The position numbers were made by a program, and so were the translations under genes. A stretch of DNA of 26,423 nt from the NCBI GenBank assembly GCA_003537645.1, contig DPRM01000031.1, positions 1 through 26,423 of the forward strand, read 5' to 3'. The notes below the pieces were generated by a model that did no database searches, had not been told where the DNA came from, and was given only the letters and a program-made list of their open reading frames with translations. Positions 1 through 5,887 of this stretch are shown one piece after another. Numbering within the stretch: position 1 is the first letter of the stretch; every line of letters begins with the position of its first letter. This DNA is from Prolixibacteraceae bacterium (lineage in GTDB: Bacteria > Bacteroidota > Bacteroidia > Bacteroidales > Prolixibacteraceae).

Positions 1-2
1 GA

Positions 3-131
3 AGTGAATATTTCCTTCGCGACACTTCTAAAGACAACCGTTGGGGTAACCGCCTAGTTTCGATGGGCAATACCATTGCTCCAAGCTACAAAGCTCACAT
101 GGGATTTCTAACTCTTGCATATCGGTTCTAA
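3..131 (+). CDS. C-terminal end of an outer-membrane beta-barrel protein (partial)
   Basis: An open frame enters from the left edge and stops with TAA at 129-131. It gives about 42 residues ending LTLAYRF. An alternating aromatic/hydrophobic last strand closed by a terminal Phe is the usual C-terminal signal of outer-membrane beta-barrels. The family cannot be named from so little. It is the only plus-strand gene in the window and converges on the sulfur operon, with the hairpin at 170-202 between them. Confidence 0.6.
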   Translation, partial: SEYFLRDTSKDNRWGNRLVSMGNTIAPSYKAHMGFLTLAYRF

Positions 132-169
132 TTTTTTTGAGATTCTGAATTTTAACATTCACCACAAAG

Positions 170-202
170 AAAGAGGCTGGCTCAAACGAGTTCAGCCTCT
201 TT
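170..202 (+). terminator. Intrinsic terminator between convergent genes
   Basis: A perfect 10-bp stem (AAAGAGGCTG at 170-179 with CAGCCTCTTT at 193-202) has a further CTC/GAG pairing inside the loop and continues into a T run on the plus strand. It ends the plus-strand beta-barrel gene. The A-rich flank at 167-172 gives T's on the minus strand, so it may also stop the sulfur operon (last stop codon at 253). Confidence 0.8.
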
Positions 203-252
203 TTTGCACTCTACAATTTAGGAAGGACATTAGATTTTGATATTTTGTCCTT

Positions 253-573
253 TTAGAAGGTGACCATCTTGTCAGCCCAAACAACCAGCTCAACACAATC
301 AACCATTGTGGAAATCGGGCAGGCATCGGTACTGTCCAAATGGCGCGATTTCAGACAGGTTCCGCAGGCCAGTATTTCACCGCCAACATTCACAAATGCT
401 TTTAGTTGCTCGTTAATATTGTATTTTTCGTGGGTCAAACCTTCGCATTCAACGGCTTCGCCCATTAAAAACAGTTTTACTTCGTGTCCGGTTTTTTTTG
501 CTGTCACAGCAAAACGGAAAGCATTCCATGCTTTTTCAAACTCTTTGGTTTCAAGGATAATTCCGATTTTCAT
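253..573 (-). CDS. Cytoplasmic DsrE-family protein
   Basis: A 106-aa protein of the DsrE/DsrF-like fold (begins KIGIILET; WNAFRFA; LFLMGEAVE). Members of this family carry or relay sulfane sulfur on a conserved cysteine. Here the motif is CGTCLKSR (Cys70, Cys73), with further cysteines at 43, 85 and 93. There is no signal peptide, so it should act in the cytoplasm. It is the last gene of the sulfur operon, 10 bp after a clearly related exported paralogue. The spacing and order suggest a sulfur carrier working with the cysteine desulfurase and the flavoprotein of the same operon. The exact acceptor or donor cannot be read from sequence. Confidence 0.85.
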   Translation of the reverse strand: MKIGIILETKEFEKAWNAFRFAVTAKKTGHEVKLFLMGEAVECEGLTHEKYNINEQLKAFVNVGGEILACGTCLKSRHLDSTDACPISTMVDCVELVVWADKMVTF

Positions 574-583
574 TTCTATTGTT

Positions 584-997
584 TTAAAATGTTAATACAA
601 TTTTGTTTTTACGGATCAACTCATACAGATCGGCAAGGGAAGAGAACTTGCAAACCTCCGGCTCATCGTTATTACGACTTTGCAGACAGGTTCCGCAGCC
701 CAGAATAATGCCGCCGTTCTCTAAAAACTTATTGACCTGCTCTTTCATGTCTTTATCTGTTTTAACCATACTATCCAGTTCGACACCTTTCCCGAGCAAA
801 AATATGCTCACCGTATTACCTTGATTTTTAGAATAGTTGGCCAAACGCATGGCATTCCAAACTGTTTCAGTGTCGTTTGAATAAACGACCATACCAATAG
901 TAGTGGCAGACTCTTTTTTGTCTTTGGACGGTTTGGCATAGGTACCGCTGGTAAATATACATGTCAGGAATACCAGTAGAATAAATTGTTTCTTCAT
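584..997 (-). CDS. Exported DsrE-family protein
   Basis: A 137-aa protein with an N-terminal signal peptide (KKQF then a hydrophobic stretch, cleavage probably after GTYA near residue 21) followed by a DsrE-like domain. It matches its downstream neighbour along the whole domain: WNAMRLA, IFLLGKGVE, GGIILGCGTCLQSR, and a KIVLTF end against KMVTF. Candidate sulfur-binding cysteines are Cys101, Cys104 and Cys116. The signal peptide puts it in the periplasm, so the pair may handle sulfur on both sides of the inner membrane. It lies 19 bp after the cysteine desulfurase gene. The role is inferred from fold and context. Confidence 0.85.
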   Translation of the reverse strand: MKKQFILLVFLTCIFTSGTYAKPSKDKKESATTIGMVVYSNDTETVWNAMRLANYSKNQGNTVSIFLLGKGVELDSMVKTDKDMKEQVNKFLENGGIILGCGTCLQSRNNDEPEVCKFSSLADLYELIRKNKIVLTF

Positions 998-1016
998 AGA
1001 TTGTTGATTTAGATTA

Positions 1017-2156
1017 TTATGTGAGTTTTTTTACTGCATCGACAATCGTTTCGACGGCAAAATCAATTTCTTCAATGTTTGTATGTTTTCCGGTTGAAAT
1101 CCTGACTGTTGCAGCAGCCATTCTGAAATCGAGGCCCATTGCCTGAAGGACTGAAGAAATAGTGGTTTCTCCTGAATGACAAGCAGAGCCGGTTGAAATC
1201 AAAACTTCGCTGCTGATGAAAGAGGCCAAAGCGTGCGCGCTGACTTTTTCGAATGCCACACTCAGCGTATTGGGCAGACAATTGGCCAGATCACCATTTA
1301 CATAAACCCGACTGCCAATCTTGGAAACAAGTCCGTCGAGCAGCCTGTCGCGCGAAGCCTGCATGTTGTGCCGGTTCTGTTTGAAATCTCGCAACGCCAC
1401 TTCGCAGGCTTTCCCAAGTCCAATAGTGTGAATAACATTTTCTGTTCCGGGGCGGATGCCTTTTTCTTGTCCGGCGCCGTGTATCAGGTTTTCGATCCGC
1501 GTTCCCTTCCTGATATACAACGCGCCAATCCCTTTTGGCGCATACAATTTGTGTCCGGCAATGGTCAGCAGGTCAACTTTCAGTTTATCTACATTCGTTT
1601 CAATTTTTCCGACAGACTGAGAAGCATCGGTATGAAAAGCAATTTTATTCTTTCGTGCAATTTCACCGATTTCGAGAATAGGCTGAATGGTTCCAATTTC
1701 GTTGTTGGCGTGCATTATGGAAATCAGGATTGTATCTTTCCTGATCGCATTTTCAACATCCTCGGGGTCGATCCTGCCATACTGATTGACCGGAAGATAA
1801 GTGATATCAAAACCTTGTAAACTCAGGTATTTGCAAACTTCGGTTACAGCGGGGTGTTCAATGGACGATGTAATGACGTGGCGGCCTTTATCGCTGTTTG
1901 CCCAGGCAATTCCTTTAATTGCAAGGTTATTTGATTCGGTGGCACAACTGGTAAAAAAGATTTCTTCGGGCTGGCAGTTTATCAGTTCAGCAACTTGCGC
2001 CCGCGCTCTTTCAACCGCTTCCTTGTTTTGCTTTCCAATTAAATAGGAACTGGACGGATTTCCGAAGTGTGCCTGTAAATAAGGCAGCATTTCCGCTGCA
2101 ACTTTGGTATCTGTTGGAGTTGTGGCGTTGTAATCGAGGTAAACAGGTTTTTCCAT
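1017..2156 (-). CDS. Cysteine desulfurase (NifS/IscS-type, class V aminotransferase)
   Basis: A 379-aa PLP enzyme that would convert L-cysteine to alanine plus a protein-bound persulfide. Visible landmarks are YLDYNATTP at the N-terminus, HANNEIG around 149-154, HTDASQ around 175-180, the PLP lysine in AGHKLYAPKG (Lys203), RPGTEN around 235-240 and the catalytic cysteine in STGSACHSG (Cys326). Length is normal for the family. No scaffold (IscU/NifU) gene is adjacent. Placed between a porin and two DsrE-like genes in a sulfide-type operon, it is more likely to feed or exchange sulfane sulfur with the DsrE proteins than to be the housekeeping Fe-S enzyme, but that is inference. It is 12 bp after the porin gene. 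Confidence 0.93.
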   Translation of the reverse strand: MEKPVYLDYNATTPTDTKVAAEMLPYLQAHFGNPSSSYLIGKQNKEAVERARAQVAELINCQPEEIFFTSCATESNNLAIKGIAWANSDKGRHVITSSIEHPAVTEVCKYLSLQGFDITYLPVNQYGRIDPEDVENAIRKDTILISIMHANNEIGTIQPILEIGEIARKNKIAFHTDASQSVGKIETNVDKLKVDLLTIAGHKLYAPKGIGALYIRKGTRIENLIHGAGQEKGIRPGTENVIHTIGLGKACEVALRDFKQNRHNMQASRDRLLDGLVSKIGSRVYVNGDLANCLPNTLSVAFEKVSAHALASFISSEVLISTGSACHSGETTISSVLQAMGLDFRMAAATVRISTGKHTNIEEIDFAVETIVDAVKKLT

Positions 2157-2168
2157 ATTTCGAAGAAT

Positions 2169-3284
2169 TTATATTCCAACAGCTAACTGAAGGGTAAACA
2201 TACTTTGGTCATCAATTTCCGAATGGTTTATAACTGTATAATCCAGACTAAACTTTGCATTGTGACCTTTCAGATAGTAATTGATTCCGCCGCTCAGAAA
2301 GCTGGTTTCATTCTTTTGCTCGACAGACACGTTTTCGTAACGGAAATAGGGTTGTAAATTGCCTTTACCCAATGGATCACCAAAATAATAGCCAGCCTGA
2401 AGGTAAAAAAGCCCGGCATTGTCACCCGGAGCAAGCTTCGCAAAAGTGTTTGTCTGGGTGCTGTTCTGAATATGAATGTAAGCCGATTCTATGGTAACAG
2501 CATCTTTGGCAATTGGATGATCAAAAAAACCGTCAACAGTCCATGTGGTGTTGTCTTGTCCGGTAAGGTTATTTAAAGTCAGGTTGTTTTGTTTGTCAAT
2601 ACCGGCACCAAAACTTAGTACTTTCTTTTTACCCAAATAGGTACCCTGGTTAAACCACTCTTTTTCCGGCTCCAACAAATTAACGACTACCCGGCCAACA
2701 AAGCGAAGCTGATCATTGGGATTACTGCTGTCTTCCATGCCTTCTGAAACCATCATGCGGTATTGTAGGCGGCCATTGAACGGATTGCCCCAAAGGGTCA
2801 CGCCATCATCCCGACCCACTTTACTGGTATAGAAAATACCTCCCCGAATACCTCCCTGCATAAACGAAAGGTCGGTCGTAAGCATCGCCTTGGTTGAAGT
2901 TGTCCCATAATTTCGTGTAAGTGGAACATACATTCGCCCGGCCTGTATTTTGAAACTTTCATTCAGGCTCAGGGTAATCCATAAATCACGAAAAGCCAAA
3001 CCACTACCAAGCCCCAGCGATGGGTTATCCAAACCGTCCTGACCCAGGCGGTCAACGGCAATGTGGGCGAAAAAACCAAGATAGTCGGTTGGCTGACCCT
3101 TTAAAGATAAATATGCCCTTCGTACCATAAAGTCATTAAGGGGATTGTTGTTTTTACCATTTTCAACATGTTGATACCAAGCCTGCGACCAAAAACCGAT
3201 ATCCAATTTATTTTGAGCTGCCACATTTCTTGGAATAGAGAAACCTATAACAGCAATAAGAATTAAGGTCAGTTGTCTTTTCAT
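2169..3284 (-). CDS. Porin of the OprO/OprP type
   Basis: An outer-membrane beta-barrel similar to phosphate-selective porins O and P. Typical segments are RRAYLSLKGQPTD, FFAHIAVDRLGQDG, RDLWITLSL and AGRMYVPLTRNYG, with alternating strands to the end. An earlier in-frame ATG at 3323 would add 13 residues. I chose 3284 because MKRQLTLILIAVIGF then gives a normal signal peptide ending NVAAQ. Members of this family carry anions, not only phosphate. Inside a sulfide-type operon it could admit an oxidised or reduced sulfur anion, which cannot be decided from sequence. It is followed 12 bp later by the cysteine desulfurase. Confidence 0.85.
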   Translation of the reverse strand: MKRQLTLILIAVIGFSIPRNVAAQNKLDIGFWSQAWYQHVENGKNNNPLNDFMVRRAYLSLKGQPTDYLGFFAHIAVDRLGQDGLDNPSLGLGSGLAFRDLWITLSLNESFKIQAGRMYVPLTRNYGTTSTKAMLTTDLSFMQGGIRGGIFYTSKVGRDDGVTLWGNPFNGRLQYRMMVSEGMEDSSNPNDQLRFVGRVVVNLLEPEKEWFNQGTYLGKKKVLSFGAGIDKQNNLTLNNLTGQDNTTWTVDGFFDHPIAKDAVTIESAYIHIQNSTQTNTFAKLAPGDNAGLFYLQAGYYFGDPLGKGNLQPYFRYENVSVEQKNETSFLSGGINYYLKGHNAKFSLDYTVINHSEIDDQSMFTLQLAVGI

Positions 3285-3350
3285 AGAGAAGGAATTTTTA
3301 GCTTGATTCGTGATTTTCAACATTTTATTATTTTAAAAATTGAGGGTTCA

Positions 3351-4586
3351 TTAAAGCTTGACGGGAATTCCTATTAACTTACCACCTATCTGAAGTAAAT
3401 TTTTGTAAAATGCTTTTTTTAAGCCGACCGGACTTAACCACCACTTTTCGAACAGCACTTTCCCGAGGTGCCACTTTCTGCCAATTTGTTTTAAATGAAC
3501 CTGTGGATGCGGTTCTCCGAAAAAATCGCCATAAGCGAATCCGGCCAAATCCTCTCCGGCTTCGAGCATACAATAACCGTCGGCACAGAATTTTTCATCC
3601 GCTTTTTCACCTTGAATTTTCCTGACAATATTTTTTGCCACAACTTCAGCCTGCAAGTGGGCAAAAACACCGGCTTTGGGCAGCATCATTGGCTTATCCG
3701 GAAACCACCTGCCGGGTAAAGGAATGGCTGTAATATCTCCAATGGCAAAAACGTTTTCATACTTTGTTTGAAGCGTGGCAGGGTTCACATCGACCCATCC
3801 GTTTGCATTCGCAAAATCTGATGTGCGAATAACCTCAGGAGCCTGGTGGGGTGGAATAACAATGAGCAGATCATATTCATACGTATCTTTTACATTGAAA
3901 AACAATTGTTTCGATCTGGTGTCAACAGAATTAAGCTGCATCGACGGATGGAAGCGAATCCCTTTCTTATCGAGTATGCTTTTAACTGCAGTTCCAAGTT
4001 CAGGTCCGGCAACAGGCAACGGTTGAGGTTCTGGAGTGAAAAGGCTGATTTCAACTTTCTTATGAAGTCCTTTTGCTCTAAAAAAATCTTCGATAAGCAT
4101 TGCCCCTTCGTGCGGGGCGCCGGGGCATTTGTACGGCATCGATGCAATTACCAGTGTAACTTTCCCGCCTGAAAAGTTTGTAAGCGTTTCATGCAATTTT
4201 GCTGCACCTTCAAAAGTATAGTAGGTGTGAATGCTATTGTCCCAACCCTGAATCTTTTCCGGAGCCAAATCAGCGCCGAGCGCTATCACAAGAAAATCAT
4301 AACGATATTCTTTTTCACCCGCCTTTATTTTCTTTTCATCCGGAGCAATTTCACTAATTATGCTATTTACAACTTCAATATTCTCTTTAAGGAGCGATTT
4401 GAGCGGTACGCTTATTTGTTTTTTCTTGCGGTCACCGTTCATCAGCCATAAATACGAAGGAGCAAATGTGTGTTCGCTATTCGTTTCAATCAGGATGATT
4501 TTGTGCTCGCCGCCTAAGCGGTTACCAAGTTCATTGGCGGCTACAATTCCGCCAACACCGCCTCCAAGAATTATAATTGTTTTCAT
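3351..4586 (-). CDS. Sulfide:quinone oxidoreductase-like FAD-dependent enzyme
   Basis: A 411-aa flavoprotein of the pyridine-nucleotide-disulfide superfamily. The first Rossmann motif is GGGVGG (residues 8-13), the second FAD contact is FAIGDITAI (280-288), and FAPSYLWLMNG near 41-51 is typical of SQR-like proteins. Cysteines lie at positions matching redox cysteines of sulfide:quinone oxidoreductases: Cys154 in YKCPGAPHE and Cys334/Cys339 in the C-terminal CADGYC segment. The C-terminal tail is hydrophobic and basic, as in monotopic membrane-bound SQRs. The probable reaction is sulfide to sulfane sulfur or polysulfide with electrons to quinone. It begins 4 bp after the regulator gene. The SQR subtype and flavocytochrome-like alternatives are not resolved. 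Confidence 0.82.
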   Translation of the reverse strand: MKTIIILGGGVGGIVAANELGNRLGGEHKIILIETNSEHTFAPSYLWLMNGDRKKKQISVPLKSLLKENIEVVNSIISEIAPDEKKIKAGEKEYRYDFLVIALGADLAPEKIQGWDNSIHTYYTFEGAAKLHETLTNFSGGKVTLVIASMPYKCPGAPHEGAMLIEDFFRAKGLHKKVEISLFTPEPQPLPVAGPELGTAVKSILDKKGIRFHPSMQLNSVDTRSKQLFFNVKDTYEYDLLIVIPPHQAPEVIRTSDFANANGWVDVNPATLQTKYENVFAIGDITAIPLPGRWFPDKPMMLPKAGVFAHLQAEVVAKNIVRKIQGEKADEKFCADGYCMLEAGEDLAGFAYGDFFGEPHPQVHLKQIGRKWHLGKVLFEKWWLSPVGLKKAFYKNLLQIGGKLIGIPVKL

Positions 4587-4590
4587 ATGC

Positions 4591-5247
4591 TTAGCTGCTT
4601 TCCAATTGTTTTATTTTCCACTCCGGATAACCTTCATCGAGTCTCCTGACTTTGTAGCCTTTTTCACTAAGAACTTTCACGGCTTCATCGGCCAAAACGC
4701 AAAATGGGCCACGGCAATAAGCAATGATCTCTTTGTCTTTCGAAAAATATTTGAGATGTGTCATCAGTTCATTCATTGGGATGGAAACGGCTCCGGTTAT
4801 GTGTCCAAATTCAAATTCAACCGATGGCCGAACATCGAGCAGTAAAACATTTTCATCGCCAATCATGGTTTCAAGTTCATCAAGATTGACTGCATTGAGC
4901 GATTTGTTGTCTTCGCGCTGACGGTTCATGATCTTTTCCAACTCAGCTATTTCGTGAACAGCATATTTTATCACATGCTGGTAAAGTGATAAAAAATCAT
5001 CGCTTACCAGTGAATAATAGACGTACTGTTTTTCTTTTCTAAACTTCACAATGTTGTTGTTCTTCAAAACCTGAAGATGTTGAGAGGCATTGGCAATGGT
5101 CAGATTGGTTGCTTGTACAATTCCTTCTACGCTTTTTTCACCCTGCGAAAGCATTTCAATGATTTCCAAGCGCGCTGGATTCGAGATAGACTTGAGCATT
5201 TTTGCAAGCCCATCATACATGGCATCTTTAAATTCACGACCTTTCAT
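4591..5247 (-). CDS. ArsR-family HTH regulator fused to a rhodanese domain
   Basis: 218 aa in two domains. Residues 1-105 are an ArsR-type winged helix (ISNPARLEIIEML; recognition helix about 49-63, ANASQHLQVLKNN; wing FRKEKQYVYYSL). Residues 120-213 are a rhodanese domain (LLLDVRPSVEFEFGHITGA, active loop CRGPFC with Cys178 and Cys183, end LDEGYPEWK). These are the only cysteines in the protein: the ArsR part has none, unlike the cysteine pair that BigR/SqrR repressors use to sense sulfide. The rhodanese loop is therefore the likely sensor of sulfane sulfur. It heads the operon and probably represses its own promoter at the inverted repeat 35-72 bp upstream. Confidence 0.92.
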   Translation of the reverse strand: MKGREFKDAMYDGLAKMLKSISNPARLEIIEMLSQGEKSVEGIVQATNLTIANASQHLQVLKNNNIVKFRKEKQYVYYSLVSDDFLSLYQHVIKYAVHEIAELEKIMNRQREDNKSLNAVNLDELETMIGDENVLLLDVRPSVEFEFGHITGAVSIPMNELMTHLKYFSKDKEIIAYCRGPFCVLADEAVKVLSEKGYKVRRLDEGYPEWKIKQLESS

Positions 5248-5266
5248 ATTCTATTTATTTTGGATA

Positions 5267-5319
5267 CAAAGATTAAAAATAAATTCAATTATTCAATATA
5301 TCTATTGAATAATTGAATT
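5267..5319 (-). promoter_or_regulatory. Promoter and nested operator of the sulfur operon
   Basis: A perfect 17-bp inverted repeat (5282-5298 with 5303-5319, 4-bp spacer TATC) lies 35-72 bp upstream of the regulator start. Each arm holds two ATTCAAT-like half-sites (5283-5288 and 5291-5297, mirrored at 5304-5310 and 5313-5318), so an inner and an outer dyad share one centre. Winged-helix ArsR proteins commonly bind AT-rich ATTCAA/TTGAAT dyads. On the minus strand a TTG at 5294-5296, a 19-bp gap and AATCTTTG at 5267-5274 fit a Bacteroidota promoter with one mismatch in the -7 box. Repressor binding here would block the promoter. Confidence 0.7.
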
Positions 5320-5532
5320 GCAATATAGCTTGTCCTCGTTTGCTTATCTCAAATTATGCATTAGAAAATCTAAAAGGCAGGTTGACTTGATTAGATTGGT
5401 TCCAGAAACCAGCACAACCCATTCTCTTTGTTTCATGTTCAAGCTCAATTTGAGGGTGTATTTGTTGTTGATTTTCTGGAAATAGGCACATTTACCCAAT
5501 AAAGTAAGATTTTAATTCTATCAATACAATGA

Positions 5533-5593
5533 AGCACGTATCCTCTATATAGGAGCTACCGGAAATATTGGAGTAGAGGTAATAAAAAATCTC
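5533..5593 (+). pseudogene. Remnant of an NAD(P)-binding (NmrA/SDR-like) N-terminus
   Basis: In one frame the plus strand reads RILYIGATGNIGVEVIKNL, the glycine-rich first beta-alpha-beta unit of atypical short-chain dehydrogenases (GxTGxxG). The nearest ATG (5529-5531) is one base out of frame and the similarity ends abruptly near 5593, where intron-like sequence begins. It is a fragment only, about 20 residues, with no downstream part of the enzyme in the window. Confidence 0.5.
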
Positions 5594-5600
5594 ATACTTT

Positions 5601-5652
5601 CAAGTACGGTTCTTAGAGGGTCAGCGGCATTGCTGCCACTGACCTATTCGAC
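5601..5652 (+). mobile_element. Probable 3' end of a group II intron (truncated)
   Basis: CAAGTACGGTTCTT (5601-5614) matches the 3' strand of group II intron domain V. It is followed by AGAGGG and a domain VI-like hairpin: GGTCAG/CTGACC (5619-5624, 5639-5644) and GGCA/TGCC (5626-5629, 5634-5637) with loop TTGC. The sequence then ends CTATTCGAC, with an A (5646) seven bases from the presumed 3' splice point at 5652. The 5' strand of domain V and all upstream domains are missing, so this is a remnant. Recognition is by eye from known intron ends, not by a covariance model. Confidence 0.5.
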
Positions 5653-5752
5653 AATTGAATGAGAGTATTCCTTCTAATGTTATCGGCTGGCAACTCATGA
5701 ATATATGTTCTAAAGGAAGAGTCCGGAAAAATTCCTTGATTTTTGAAAATAT

Positions 5753-5781
5753 AAAAGGAGAGGCTTAACGACTCTCCTTTT
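5753..5781 (-). terminator. Intrinsic terminator after the defence island
   Basis: A 10-bp stem, AAAAGGAGAG (5753-5762) with CTCTCCTTTT (5772-5781), and a 9-base loop. The A/T-rich ends make it usable in both directions. It lies 107 bp downstream of the HEPN-motif gene, the last gene of the type I restriction operon. Confidence 0.75.
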
Positions 5782-5887
5782 ATTATCTTTTCAATTTGAT
5801 TTAATTAAATGGCGGCCTGCAAAACAAATGGGTTTGTTATCATACAATGTCCATGTTTGTGCAATAAATTGCCAATGATGTGTTCTT

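Larger units (their letters stand above)
5320..5887. other. Spacer between sulfur operon and defence island, with decayed sequence
   Basis: No convincing intact gene. The right part holds a Rossmann N-terminal remnant (about 5533-5593), a probable group II intron 3' end (5601-5652) and a terminator (5753-5781). On the minus strand a 45-codon open frame with ATG (5354-5491) encodes a Gln-rich peptide that I do not recognise; it may be chance. The rest, 5320-5353 and 5653-5752, shows nothing I can assign. Confidence 0.5.

Noticed and set aside
1233..1820. 195-aa plus-strand open frame opposite the cysteine desulfurase
   Set aside because: It lies wholly antisense to a gene with intact catalytic motifs and shows no domain of its own.
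5354..5491. 45-codon minus-strand open frame in the spacer next to the sulfur operon
   Set aside because: It has an ATG but no recognisable domain, signal or conserved pattern; it could be chance, so it is only mentioned in the spacer entry.
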